From Axinella damicornis (taxonomy: Eukaryota; Porifera; Demospongiae; Axinellida; Axinellidae), in assembly GCA_963931865.1 (NCBI GenBank), contig OZ007509.1, positions 9,309,625 to 9,373,624 of the forward strand: a stretch of DNA of 64,000 nucleotides, written 5' to 3'. Positions within the stretch are counted from its first letter, which is position 1; the number at the start of each line of letters is the position of its first letter. Shown here in pieces: positions 41,290 to 50,380 of the stretch. Made by a program: the position numbers and the translations under genes. The notes under the pieces are model-generated. The model saw only the letters and a list, made by a program, of their open reading frames with translations, was not told the origin of the DNA and ran no database searches.

Positions 41290-41435
41290 GTTTGGAAGCT
41301 AGGGGTGTCGTCAATCACATGACACTCACACGGGTTAGCTCCTTCACCCAGCAGCACCATCCTAACAGAGTCCAGGCTGAGGTCCTTGCGGGTGGATAAA
41401 GCACTCAATGTTGATGAAGAAACAACCACATGTGG
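41290..41435 (-). pseudogene. Best-preserved ankyrin-repeat-like exon of the tandem array
   Basis: Reading down from 41435 (preceded by a CAG acceptor on the minus strand), the frame gives HVVVSSSTLSALST, then LSLDSVRMVLLGEGANP and CHVIDDTP. Ankyrin repeats are about 33 residues, with a VVxLLLxxGAxxN helix-turn and a TPLH start. The hydrophobic pattern, the GANP turn and the TP spacing fit. A GTGAGT at 41324-41329 could end the exon just after GANP, giving 106 bp, or the frame may run on through it. No partner exons are intact, so I treat it as a decayed or never-expressed exon copy. The ankyrin assignment is from pattern only. Confidence 0.4.
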
Positions 41436-42067
41436 CTGGGGTGACGTGTGTGTGTGTGTGCTTGTGCATAACAGAGAGAGGGAAGAGGTCAAAAATGAAT
41501 CTGTAACTGAACGTTCACAGTACTGGGGGGCAGAATTACTATCGTTAGAAAGCAAGGGGTGTCATCAATCACATGACACTCACACGGGCTAGCTCCTTCA
41601 TCCAGCAACACCACCCTAACAGAGTCCAGGCTGAAGACTCACACGGGCTAGCTCCTTCATCCAGCAGCACCATCCTAACAGCTGAAGTCCTTGTGGGTTC
41701 AGGGAACACTCAGTGTGGATGAAGAAACTACCACATGTGGCTGGGGTGAGGTGTATGTGCGTGCTTGTGTGTAGAGAGAGACAGAGATGATGTCAAGAAT
41801 GAATCGGCAACTGAACAGTCACAAATACTGGTGTTCAGAATCACTATCGTTATAAACCTAGGGGTGTCATCAATCACATGACACTCACACGGGTTGGCTC
41901 CTTCATCCAGCAGCACCATCCTAACAGAGTCCAGGCTGAAGAGAGCACTCAGTGTTGATGAAGAAACAACAACATGTGGCTGGGGGGAGGTGTGTGTGTG
42001 TGCTTGTGCATCAGTGAGAGGGGGAAGAGGTCAAAAATGAACTTGTAACTGAATAGTCACAGGTACT

Positions 42068-42098
<31 letters not shown>
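42068..42098 (+). repeat. Poly-G run, 31 bases
   Basis: An uninterrupted run of 31 G lies inside one ankyrin-like unit, where sister units have GGGGGGCAGAA or GGTGTTCAGAA. It is an expansion of the short G tract present in the repeat. It could form G-quadruplexes, and its length may be imprecise in the assembly. Confidence 0.95.
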
Positions 42099-42099
<1 letters not shown>

Positions 42100-42536
42100 A
42101 TTACTATCGCTAGAAAACAAGGGGTGTCATCAATCCCATGACACTCACGCAGGCTAGCTCCTTCATCCAGCAGTACCATCCTAACAGAGTCCAGGCTGAA
42201 GACTCACACAGGCTAGCTCCTTCATCCAGCAGCACCATCCTAACAGCTGAAGTCCTTGTGGGTGCAGGGAACACTCAGTGTGGATGTAGAAACTACCACG
42301 TGGCTGGGGTGAGGTGAGGTGTATGTGCGTGCTTGTGTGTAAGAGAGACAGAGATGATGTCAAGAATGAATCGGCAACTGAACAGTCACAGATACTGGTG
42401 TTCAGAATCACTATTGTTAGAAACCTAGGGGTGTCGTCAATCACATGACACTCACATGGGTTAGCCCCTTCATCCAGCAGCACCATCCTAACAGAGTCCA
42501 GTGTTGATGACAAAGAGAGCACATGTGGCTGGGGTG

Positions 42537-42538
<2 letters not shown>

Positions 42539-42582
<44 letters not shown>
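42539..42582 (+). repeat. (GT)n microsatellite
   Basis: About 22 GT dinucleotides. This is the expanded version of the short GT tract found at the same place in every unit of the ankyrin-like array. Confidence 0.95.
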
Positions 42583-42583
<1 letters not shown>

Positions 42584-42689
42584 TGCGTATTACATACAGA
42601 GGAGGTAAAATATGAATGTGTAACTGAAGAGGCACAGGTACTGGTGGGGATAAATATCTTCGTTGGAAAGCTAGGGAGCTACAAGTGCA

Positions 42690-43150
42690 ACCAGATAGTG
42701 AGGCAGATAGAGTCAGGAAGTAGAAGGTGGAACCATGGATATTGTGTACCTAGGGAGGTGCCTCCAGTGGGAATTCACACAGCCATGGTGATACGGAGTG
42801 GATCAAACCCTTGTTGAGCTGCAACAGATTCTCAATACAGACGTGTGCATGTGAATGTGTGCGTGCGAGTGCATGTGAGTGTGTGTGATGCAGTGAACTA
42901 TGTACCGTACACTGAAAATTACCTCTGGAAATAGGTAGAGCCAGTTAGCATAGAACCAGGTAGAGAAAGGTTGAGCCATCCTGGTTAAGCCTCCTAGGTA
43001 TTCAGCCAGGCAGTGAGCAATGTAAACATGGAAGAGAGCAGTTAGAGTCCAGGAAGGCACCTCCATTCAGTATTGGGAAATCCGAGTCACACGGCCATGG
43101 TGATACTAAGTGGATCAAACCCTTGTAGAGCTGCAACAGATTCTGTTAAA
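42690..43150. repeat. Two copies of a ~313-bp segment
   Basis: CCATGGTGATAC, then GTGGATCAAACCCTTGT, then GAGCTGCAACAGATTCT occur at 42783-42835 and again at 43095-43146, an offset of about 313 bp. The sequence before each copy is also related (GGTGCCTCCAGTGGG and GGCACCTCCATTCAG). A weaker third piece (GGCACCTTGCTGCAAG) follows at 43278. On the minus strand the duplicated piece would have a TGTTGCAG acceptor. No protein family is recognised in it. Confidence 0.7.
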
Positions 43151-43269
43151 TGCAATACTGACATGTGCATGACGTATGTGTGTGTGCGTGATTAGCTGTG
43201 TGAAGTATGTATATACCGAATGAGAGACAGGTTGTGAGCCAGGTAGGGTCAGCAGCCAGGCCATCAAAT

Positions 43270-43390
43270 GGTCGGAAGGCACCTTGCTGCAAGTAGGGCA
43301 TTTGGGAAGCCTAGCATGTCCACTCTCCTGGCACAAATCCACCATCGTACCGTGCGGAGCAGGTCGGGAGTATAGCCATGGCCTCGCGAT
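43270..43390 (-). pseudogene. Degenerate RING-like reading frame
   Basis: The minus strand reads PHGTMVDLCQESGHARLPKCPTCSK, which resembles the second half of a C3HC4 RING finger: a His, then CxxC-type spacing, then PxCPxC near the end. The usual HTVCxxC cysteine is a valine here and the first half of the finger is not visible. A GTGCCT after the final Lys codon could be a donor. With no further exons and a missing ligand I regard this as a possible relic only. Confidence 0.25.
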
Positions 43391-43399
43391 AACAAAATG

Positions 43400-44221
43400 C
43401 TTTACCACTGAACGGCTGAGTAGTAGATGGGGGAACAGTGAGTGGTGAGAGGAGACCGATGAAGTGGCACAGCTAGACAGGAACGTTGGTGTAGAGTATA
43501 GAGAACTGACTTTGTGGAGAATAACTCGACGTCCACGAGGACGGATCGTCGCGCAATGGCTTGCTACTGGCACGGCAGTTGAAGAGCGCCTTGTATCTGA
43601 AGTTCTCTTAGAGCCGTCTCCTTGCGCGCTCAAGTGTTCATTCCCTAGTCAGCAGAAATGAGAAAACCGGTGATGCTGAAGCAGCCCATCAAAAGAATTC
43701 CAAAAATGCCGCCAAAAAAATTACAGCCACAATCATTGACCAATCAAAATGCGGATGGTACCGGGCTTGCCCGGGAAGTCTACAGATTTCCTGTGCAAGC
43801 GCGCGTGATTATCAGAGTGTATTGCAGAACTCAATGTCCATGTGTGAAAGTACCGTAGTGAGACCCCATTACCACCTCCATAATGGTGGCAATGGCCGGG
43901 GTAACTTCCATGCCAGCAGCTATAACTCAAGTAGCTACTGTTTTGATGAAGTACGTATACAGTGATGGACCTTCAATAATACTAATTAGCAGAAATTAGA
44001 GAATACATCCTTGGTAACAGTATAGCTATTTGTACAGTGAGATCAAAAGCATTTGGGTACAAAGTGCATCTTACAAGATCAACAAGAGAACTGAGACAGT
44101 ACAGAGTCAACAAACACAACTTAAACAATAGCAAATCTGTAGCTCAGGATAGCTCAACCGATCAGGGTGGGTGCGTGCACGCAATCGAGAAGGATGCAGG
44201 ATGGGAAAACACATTAGTGCT
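43400..44221. other. No recognisable gene
   Basis: The stretch has no repeat copy or family I recognise. A 66-codon plus-strand frame opens at 43659 (Lys/Pro-rich start) and ends at 43858. It has no homologue I know and no clear splice context, so it is not called as a gene. Confidence 0.5.
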
Positions 44222-44325
44222 CCTGTAGAGTGGACAACGCTATAATTCAAATTGAAGCGCACTTCGTATTCAATATTAAACACATCTCACATATCTGCTT
44301 CCTGTGGGAATAAAGGCGCATGTGG
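44222..44325 (+). repeat. Left arm of a long-range inverted repeat
   Basis: The segment around AATTGAAGCGCACTTC is matched in reverse complement at 48050-48156 (GAAGTGCGCTTCAATT). Further matching islands are AGAGTGGA outside it, and ATATTAA, CCTGTGG and AGGCGCATG further inward in the same order. Homology extends over about 100 bp with indels. The arms face each other across 3.9 kb and could be the ends of an old DNA transposon. Confidence 0.5.
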
Positions 44326-44381
44326 TATGTGGTCAGTTATGAATGCTTTTAACCAGCCGGTCACATCTGACATCCATATAT

Positions 44382-44408
44382 GGGGGGGGGGGGGGGGGGG
44401 GGGGGGGG
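44382..44408 (+). repeat. Poly-G run, 27 bases
   Basis: An uninterrupted G27 following CCATATAT. It lies in otherwise unremarkable sequence. Confidence 0.95.
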
Positions 44409-44801
44409 CAGAGTAGGTAAAAGCTTACTGGTCGTATGTCATTAATGTACTCCCGCACCCTGAACATCCTACTTCAGACAGAAGTTGTATAATTCCAAAT
44501 CACTGCTGGCTTACCCCATCACAGTCCTGTTCCATAACCTCACATTGGAAGCTCTTCCATGGAACTCAGTAGCCCTCATGCTTTGGGTGTGTGTGCATGT
44601 GTGTGTATGTTGGACATGCATCAGTGGTCTCTACTGGGCACTGTGCCCTTTGGGCTTGTAATTAATGTGGTCTGGTCAAAAAGCAAAATGTGCCCTCAGC
44701 CAGCTCTTTGCTATAGCAACTACTCATTTTAAAAGAAACCACCATGTCGAGTGGCTAACGAGGTAACTGGAATTACATGAATGCTAATATTAACCAGTAC
44801 C

Positions 44802-45016
44802 CCACGACCAACGGCTTTACATCCCCTCCGAAGGATGCGGTGTGAACTGTATCAGGTGAAAACACCTTCAAAGAACACACCTACTCATTTTTAAGGGTAG
44901 AGCTGAGTCAACTCCTAGGAGAGAAAGAAAATCTCTCCTATGACAATGGTGGGATTCGAACCTGCAACCTTTAGATTAGCAGTCGAATGCTTTAACCGCT
45001 AGGCCACCAGCCACCC
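44802..45016 (-). mobile_element. tRNA-derived SINE
   Basis: On the minus strand the element opens with a tRNA-like head: an A box (TGGCCTAGCGGT, 44996-45007) and a perfect B box (GGTTCGAATCC, 44952-44962). The anticodon arm resembles tRNA-Ser(GCT) with one mismatch in the stem. The acceptor stem does not pair and there is no long variable arm, so it is not a working tRNA gene. The body follows, with an AGGAGAGA/TCTCTCCT hairpin and a GGAGGGGATGTAAAGCCGTT segment. That segment resembles the central domain shared by many invertebrate SINEs (recalled, not searched). The 3' limit is approximate. Confidence 0.75.
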
Positions 45017-45265
45017 CAACAAACTTGAGTAGGCAAGGCTTCACAAGATTTCTGAACCATGCGAATCTGGATATGTTACTAGGGATGGCACATTATTATT
45101 TTGAAACCACTAATTTTCTATTCCTGAATTCTTCTCATATTATCGAGGGGCAACCGCACTCCTGGTAGCCGATGCAACGCTGCGGTTGCCTCGCCATAGC
45201 GAAGCTAATTATTGAAATTCGTTCCAATTAACGCACATGCCACGTGGCTCAGTCGATCACGAGCA

Positions 45266-45314
45266 ATGGCGACCAAAAGGAAGACAAGACAGCACTCAAA
45301 ACTTAGCCAGCACG
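45266..45314 (+). CDS. Start-exon-like unit 1
   Basis: ATG followed by about 16 codons reading MATKRKTRQHSKLSQ, ending at a GGTGAGTTTT donor. The product is unknown. The Lys/Arg-rich start could be the amino end of a nuclear protein, but one short exon supports no function. A near-duplicate stands at 45964-46020 with a 9-bp insertion. Confidence 0.3.
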
Positions 45315-45433
45315 GTGAGTTTTGGCATGTAAGCGTCAGTGAACGACAGCGATCACGGCTGTGTGGTCAGAATTTTTGTGTGCCTTTCCTAAGAACGGTA
45401 CTGCCACCTGAAGTCGGAGAGAGCGCTCGAGCA

Positions 45434-45480
45434 ATGGCGGCCACGGCGAGACAAAAGCGCTTGTATCTCCACCACCAAGG
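45434..45480 (+). CDS. Start-exon-like unit 2
   Basis: ATG followed by about 15 codons reading MAATARQKRLYLHHQ, ending at GGTGAGTTTC. The same tail is preserved in the unit at 46139, although in another frame there, so the nucleotide sequence rather than the peptide is conserved between copies. No downstream exon was found. Confidence 0.3.
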
Positions 45481-46299
45481 TGAGTTTCGCCACAATTATT
45501 GTGTGGTTGTGTCACTGCATGATAGCGATCACGATTGTTTATATTTGCATTATTAGCGAGGGGCAACCGCACTCCTGGTAGCCGCGATGCAACCGGTTGC
45601 AACTCGCTGGGTGGTCATAGTCTTTGTGGCAATGAAACTTTGAAAGTTGAAGAGAGCGCTCGAGCAATGGCGGCTGAAGGCAAGACAAAAGCACTACAAC
45701 TCCACTACCAATATGAATTTCAGCAACAAAATTGTACGGTTGGGTCACTGCACGATAGTGATCATGAAGATTTACTCAGAACCTTTGTAGGTCCTTCCTG
45801 CGGGCTGGGAGGTTTTTTATTTGTTTATATTTGCATTATTAGCGAGGGGCAACCGCACTCCTGGTAGCCGCGTTGCAACCCCGGTTGCGACTCGCGCGCC
45901 GTAGCGCTAGTTTCCAATTAACGCACATGCCACGTGGCAACCACGCTCAGTCGATCGCAAGCAATGGCGACCAAAAGGAAGACAAGACATTATTACAGCA
46001 CTCATAACTTAGCCAGCATGGTGAGTTTCGGCATGTAAGCGTCAGTGAACGACAGCGATCACGGCTGTGTGGTCAGAATCTTTGTGGGGCCTTCGTAAGG
46101 CTGTACTGGCAGCCAACGTTGAAGAGAGCGATCGAGCAATGGCGTCCGACGACACAACAAAAGCGCTTGTATCTCCACCACCAAGGTGAGTTTCAGCACA
46201 ATTATTGTGTGGTTGTGTCACTGCAGAATAGCGATCACGACGGTGTAGTCAGAATCTTTGTAGGCCATCCCGAAGTAGTCAAACGTTTATTAATTATTT

Positions 46300-46640
46300 A
46301 GATTAATTACGCAGCACAATTTTTCCTATACCAGGAGTGTAATATTCTCCTCAATTCATATGATGCAGACTTTACAGGATGACCAAAACATGTCAGGAAC
46401 AAACGACACTTCTGAATCACTCATTGCACTATAACATTACAGTAGACCCCACATAGGGAGTTTGTCAGGACTGTACGTGGAGGCTTGGGAATGAGCCTGG
46501 GCAATGACCCAAAAATGAGGCTGGCATAGGCCAGGCAGTGAGGCTAAGCCATTCTGTTGGAAGCCATCCTCAAACGCTGGTGGTACACATGCAGAATGAC
46601 CACAGAAATCTTCACAACATGACCGAATGACTGCCACTCA
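46300..46640. other. No recognisable gene
   Basis: The only notable sequence is a dispersed GGGAATGAGCCTGGG motif (46486-46500) related to motifs near 48800 and 63090. I see no coding or RNA feature that I can support. Confidence 0.5.
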
Positions 46641-46641
46641 C

Positions 46642-46804
46642 ACGTTGCTGTCAGTGAGGTTGGTGTCATTGTGATAGCCAGGTTGGAACATGACGTAAGT
46701 GAAGTGCATCTGGTGGTGCTCCTCCAGGTTGACTGAGTAGGACCGCAGTGATCCCCCCTCGCACCCGCCAGAAACGCACATTGTCCCAACCACACGACAC
46801 CATC
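46642..46804 (-). pseudogene. WD40-type exon (WDR90/POC16-like), one frame break
   Basis: On the minus strand an acceptor (CATTTTAG) precedes 46804, and GTGAGT follows at 46641-46636. The first half reads VSCGWDNVRFWRVRGG, a typical WD40 end (SxGxDNVRxW). The second half reads SLRSYSVNLEEHHQMHFTYV and continues into FQPGYHND. The two halves are in different frames, joined at a run of six G, so one base has been lost or gained there. The phrase resembles WDR90/POC16, a centriolar WD-repeat protein, as I recall that family. No neighbouring exons were recognised. Either a real gene with a base error or a decayed copy would fit. Confidence 0.45.
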
Positions 46805-46809
46805 CTAAA

Positions 46810-47880
46810 ATGTGCATGTGTGTATGGGGAGCGGGTACATGTAAGTCAGTCCCAGCACAGGGGGGGATTACGCCTGGTGATCTGCCTTGTTTACGGTACG
46901 CTGGAATGCTGGCACATTGTTCTATTTCAATTTAACATAACGTAGGATTACATTCCGACAATCCACAGCGCACAAGCTGTCCAAGAACATGGATGTTGAT
47001 CGAGCAATTGATGCTGCTTGTCTTGGAAAATAGCACGAGAAAGCCACAAAGAACTTTGCTAGCGTTTTGAACATGACGACATAAAGCAAGTAAGCATTCC
47101 GTTTACGTGACACGCAATAATAAATTGCGTGGACCAAAACGGAATAGGCAGGTTCCCAGACTTAACTTCCCCTCTCGGCAGAATGTAAAGTCTGGCCCGT
47201 GAGACAAGCGCTGCCTGTGATGATACCACAGCCAAAAAGAACATGATACGATGTGATTGCTGTGAGTTTTGGCTTCACTGGTGAGTGAACCACCAGCTGT
47301 GTCAATACATCACAGCTTCCACGTACATAATTACGGGTAAAATGCTTCTAAAACCTCTCCCACAGGTCATGTGTTAACCTTACTGAAGCACCTACTGATA
47401 GCTGGATATGCAGCTGACAGCTGGATATTAAAGCAGCAACTGGTACCCAGCCTACTCAGCCCGGGATCGATTAGACACTATTTTCAATGCACTCACATGT
47501 TTCAGTTGTGTTTGTCACCGTTTGTGTCTGTATGTCGTCTGTCTCCGGAGCTCCCCGGAGCGGCCAGTCCATAGCATAGGTCCAGACAAGTCTGCTGCAT
47601 GCACCACGTGCGCGCACATAATTTCGGATTACGTCATTTTCGAAATGGCAACGTTCCCGGGGCCCGGCGCCCCGGGGCTTAGCCGCTAGTTGATTTTGTC
47701 TGGGCTGGTCTGCAGAAATAGTTTCACTGGAACGGTCGCGGGGTCCCCAAAACCGCTCAGAACAGAGAGGTCTGGATGTTCAACAAGGTAAGCGGATCCA
47801 GCTCGTCAGTGCTGTTGATTTGAATGAACGGTTGAAATGACACATTTGCACGTCTGATTAGAGCCCACCATAATAATTCT
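46810..47880. other. No recognisable gene; GC-rich palindromic patch
   Basis: I see no exon or RNA I can support here. A GC-rich segment at about 47655-47680 (CCCGGGGCCCGGCGCCCCGG) is strongly self-complementary and lies in CpG-rich sequence that could be a promoter region, but nothing ties it to a gene. Confidence 0.4.
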
Positions 47881-47881
47881 T

Positions 47882-47905
47882 CCCCCCCCCCCCCCCCCCC
47901 CCCCC
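47882..47905 (+). repeat. Poly-C run, 24 bases
   Basis: An uninterrupted C24. It is followed at 47929-47965 by three copies of a 15-bp motif (GCTGTACCACATGTT and variants). Confidence 0.95.
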
Positions 47906-48049
47906 ATGATCGATCATGCACACTGCCAATGCTGTACCACATGTTGCTGTACCACACGTTGCTGTACGTGTAGTGTTGGTACAGCTGTCTTGACAAAGTT
48001 GTCCAAAGCGTACAGTAGAGCTGTCACAATATATTGTAGTTGTGCGTTT

Positions 48050-48156
48050 TTTGGTGCATGCGCCTATATCTCCACAGGATGCGCTTAATATCGAATGACA
48101 TTCCTTGAATAGGAAGTGCGCTTCAATTCGAAATATATAGTTTCCACTCTATAGGA
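48050..48156 (-). repeat. Right arm of a long-range inverted repeat
   Basis: Reverse-complement partner of 44222-44325, centred on GAAGTGCGCTTCAATT. If the pair marks a transposon, the element would span 44222-48156 and hold the SINE, the start-exon units and the WD40-type exon as later insertions or cargo. No transposase is visible between the arms. Confidence 0.5.
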
Positions 48157-48439
48157 TCGTAATGGCAGAGTTTCTGGAAGAAATGTACATGTAACTGGGT
48201 TGAGAGTTGAGCCTGCGCCTAACAGTGAATGTGCGCCTATAAGTGTGCTAGCTGTGCCTGGTAATGCGCGACTATGGTATACCGATATGTAGTGACATAG
48301 ACCACGACGTAGCAATACTACACTTTGACGTATTGATATATTGTGTAGGGTAATTATTGCGACTTTGTGTGTATTTTGTGAACCGGAACTGGCCGACTGG
48401 AATGTGACTTCCAGCCACATGGTGGGCGTAGTGAGAAGA

Positions 48440-48667
48440 ATGGCTACGCCAGTTGTGGGCATATTGTTCCAAATAGCGCAGCAAAAGCAAAGTATGGGAG
48501 CATTTTGGCTCCCAGGCAATGATTACGGGACAGTTGCCAACAGCAAAGTGGCGATTTGCCGGATCTGTGAAGCCGACCTGCCTTTCAAGAATAATGCTAC
48601 AAACGTGTTCACTCACCTTTTACGGCATCACAAAGATGTGCATGCAAAGCTTCATCCATTATCTAGC
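48440..48667 (+). CDS. BED-type zinc-finger exon
   Basis: From the ATG at 48440, 76 open codons end at AGC followed by GTGAGC, a plausible donor in phase 0. Residues 22-30 read FWLPGNDYG. The finger follows: C40 and C43 in ICRICEADLPF, then H59 and H63/H64 in FTHLLRHHKDVH. This is the CxxC...HxxxH layout of BED fingers, found in hAT transposases and in host ZBED proteins derived from them. The length and the Trp near the start fit a BED domain. No further exons or catalytic domain follow before the Raptor fragments. The start is uncertain because the frame is open further upstream. It may be an orphan piece of a hAT transposase gene or the first exon of a ZBED-like gene. Confidence 0.55.
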
Positions 48668-48767
48668 GTGAGCACTTCCTTTCATCGCCACATCATTCTG
48701 TATTGCAATACAGCAATAAACATGTTGTGAACATCTTGCATACAATATGGAATACGCCAATTAAATG

Positions 48768-48895
48768 TTGTAGCCTCAGGCCTGGGAATGAGACCAGTAC
48801 ATTCATAGCCTCAGGCATGAGAATGAAACCAGTATGTTCTATAGCCTGGGAATGAGACCAATGTGTTCAAGCCTCAGACGTGGGAATGAGATGTA
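48768..48895 (+). repeat. Short tandem repeat of a GCCTGGGAATGAGAC-like motif
   Basis: Four imperfect copies of a ~38-bp unit: AGCCTCAGGCCTGGGAATGA, CTCAGGCATGAGAATGAAAC, AGCCTGGGAATGAGACCAAT and CCTCAGACGTGGGAATGAGA. The core belongs to a motif dispersed through the right half of the window. Confidence 0.75.
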
Positions 48896-49087
48896 CCAAT
48901 GCATAACAATGATGCTGTTCGTGTGTACGTGTAGAGGTGTGACTGCTGTTAGTATGCTATGCATGTGGGGAAGGCTGTTTGAGAGCACAGAAATGAAATT
49001 TTCTTTCTCCCTCCTCTGTGCTCCCTCCCCCTCTCCTCCAACCCCTCCCTTCCTTCCCGCCCCTTTCGTTCCTTCTGACTCATGCAG

Positions 49088-49270
49088 GCTCACCGTCTGC
49101 AGGCACTAGAGCTCCTTGGCTGATTCCTCCACCTGGGACCCTGGGCCGTTCACTCCACCATCTCCATGGCACCTTTCCTTATGTGCTCAAACTGTTGTGC
49201 AGCATGCTATAAGAACTACATGTACAGCCCATCCTGGTCTTCATGTGGGTAGAGATACTCTGTTGATTCA
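49088..49270 (+). pseudogene. Raptor pseudo-exon A (helical repeat)
   Basis: Follows a GCAG acceptor. Reads HRLQALELLG, a TGA stop (an Arg in Raptor), then FLHLGPWAV. The matching frame then changes to GTFPYVLKLLCSML, meets a TAA stop (49210), and continues ELHVQPILVFMWVEIL. These match the Raptor stretch from HRLRALVLLGRFLDLGPWAV onward. It ends at GTGAGG. Confidence 0.8.
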
Positions 49271-49381
49271 GTGAGGAGCAGCTTAGCTAGTGCAACATAC
49301 CTGAGCATAGTCTTGTGTTGAGTGTCCAATGTCCACATACATCATTATACTATACTGTGAACAATTGAGTATGTCACCCCT

Positions 49382-49470
49382 CCCTCTTGCCCTCCCTCCC
49401 TCCCTCCCTCCCTCCCTCCCTCCCTCCCTCTCCCTCCCTCCCTCCCTCCTCTCTCTCCCCCTCCCTCCTT
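49382..49470 (+). repeat. (TCCC)n microsatellite
   Basis: A long CCCT/TCCC tract forms the pyrimidine-rich end of the intron before Raptor pseudo-exon B. Similar CT-rich tracts precede other pieces of this copy (51308-51475). Confidence 0.95.
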
Positions 49471-49484
49471 CTTTCCTTTCGTAG

Positions 49485-49616
49485 TACTGCCAGGCAGATC
49501 TGGTCAAGGATGGTCGATACAAGTACTTCATTCAGATCCTCAATGACCACACCATTCAGTATGGGTACCGGACACTGGCTGTCTTCATCATTGTAAACAA
49601 GTACCCCAAAGGACAG
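49485..49616 (+). pseudogene. Raptor pseudo-exon B, reading frame intact
   Basis: Exactly 44 open codons lie between a GTAG acceptor and a GTTAGT donor. They begin YCQADLVKDGRYKYF, matching Raptor CQADLVKDNGHKYF, and continue through RTLAVF and IVNKYPKGQ. It is about three residues shorter than the human segment around the AVIVN position. On its own it would look functional, but flanking exons carry stops. Confidence 0.85.
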
Positions 49617-49727
49617 GTTAGTAGTCTTGACGATCAGGCTCACTATTTTGTATCTGAAATGTGTACTTATCAAGAAGTGTACCAAGGATTCCCACATGAT
49701 GTTCCTATGCACCTTAATGATGGTAGG

Positions 49728-50380
49728 CAGGGCCGTAACCAGGGGGGGTTCGTTGGGTGCGGACGAACCCCCCTCGAGCCAAGAACGCACTTTTCCTGAA
49801 GGTCATCGCCTTTGCGTAGCCGTTGCGGTGTTACCGTCAACGGTACGGTACGTCTACTCGACTATAGTACTGTATCGACTTGGGTTTCGTCTCGCATTGT
49901 ACATGTAGCCTGCTATATAGCCTGGGTACGAGGCTACATGTAGCCGGCCGGCCAGCCGCGCCAGCGACGTTGCACAGCTGTCTCGTCCCCAGACTAGGCA
50001 TATGCGCATGCTTCCCCCAGCGGCCATACGCGCTGCATACGCATGGGAACGAGGCCACTAGCCGGCCACCCACGTCCATGCACGTATGTGCACGATGCAA
50101 TGCAAAAACACCCCGTAGAATGGAAGCAGCTAGTTTACTTTTTTAGCCCATTTTAAAGGCCATGTTGTGTACAATTTTGTGTAATTTTCACTCGGATAGC
50201 TATGTAGTAATGAATGTTGGATACACTGGGCAGAAAAGGCGCCAGAATGCACCTCAGACAGTCAATTTACCCCCCTAGCTATGGCCGCGCTTTGCACGGC
50301 CCCTTACCGAAATCTCTGGATGAAGCATTCACAATTTGTCCAAAAATGTAACCCCCCTCACAAAATCCTGGTTACGGGCC
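49728..50380. mobile_element. hAT-like non-autonomous element (653 bp)
   Basis: The left end CAGGGCCGTAACCAGG is matched at the right end by CCTGGTTACGGGCC, an inverted repeat of about 14 bp. Both ends are flanked by the direct repeat TGGTAGG (49721-49727 and 50381-50387), close to the 8-bp target duplication of hAT elements. CAGGG-starting ends are typical of that superfamily. There is no transposase inside. It sits in the intron between Raptor pseudo-exons B and C, so it inserted into this copy or its parent. Confidence 0.75.

Larger units (their letters stand above)
40700..42660 (-). repeat. Tandem array of ~290-bp units carrying an ankyrin-like exon
   Basis: The plus-strand motif CAGCACCATCCTAACAGAGT recurs near 40856, 41107, 41352, 41607, 41911, 42171 and 42478, with the same flanks: GGGGTGTCATCAATCACATG before it and ACATGTGGCTGGGG plus a GT tract after it. 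Units alternate between two types, GTTCAGAATCACTATCG (copies 1, 5, 7) and GCAGAATTACTATCG-like (2, 4, 6), so the array has a dimeric substructure. Copies 4 and 6 also share an internal ~60-bp duplication. On the minus strand each unit reads SLDSVRMVLLDEGANP, then a segment ending DDTP. That is the second helix and turn of an ankyrin repeat with the TP of the next one at the right distance. Stops and frame changes between units argue against an expressed multi-exon protein. Confidence 0.75.
45145..46290 (+). repeat. Five reiterated start-exon-like units
   Basis: ATGGCG in the context GAGCAATGGCG occurs at 45266, 45434, 45667, 45964 and 46139. Each is followed by a short open stretch of 15-19 codons rich in Lys/Arg/Gln. 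In four of the five this stretch ends at GGTGAGTTT, a strong splice donor; the unit at 45667 has ATGAATTT at that place. Units 1 and 4 are one type (ATGGCGACCAAAAGGAAGAC); units 2, 3 and 5 are another (CAAAAGC then CTCCAC). Downstream sequence (GATAGCGATCACG, GGTCAGAATCTTTGT) is also shared. GGGGCAACCGCACTCCTGGT recurs at 45148, 45561 and 45847 ahead of units 1, 3 and 4. Only upstream and first-exon material is present; no second exon was found. Confidence 0.7.

Noticed and set aside
43115..43633. 172-codon minus-strand open frame
   Set aside because: Low-complexity and repeat-derived ends (VSIAFNRICCSSTRV lies in the 313-bp repeat) and no family over its length. Only the short RING-like part is noted.
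44944..45016. Functional tRNA-Ser(GCT) gene on the minus strand
   Set aside because: A and B boxes are good, but the acceptor stem does not pair, the anticodon stem has a mismatch and the long variable arm is missing. A SINE body follows.
48085..48519. 144-codon minus-strand open frame
   Set aside because: It is opposite the BED-finger exon and the right inverted-repeat arm, and has no recognisable domain.
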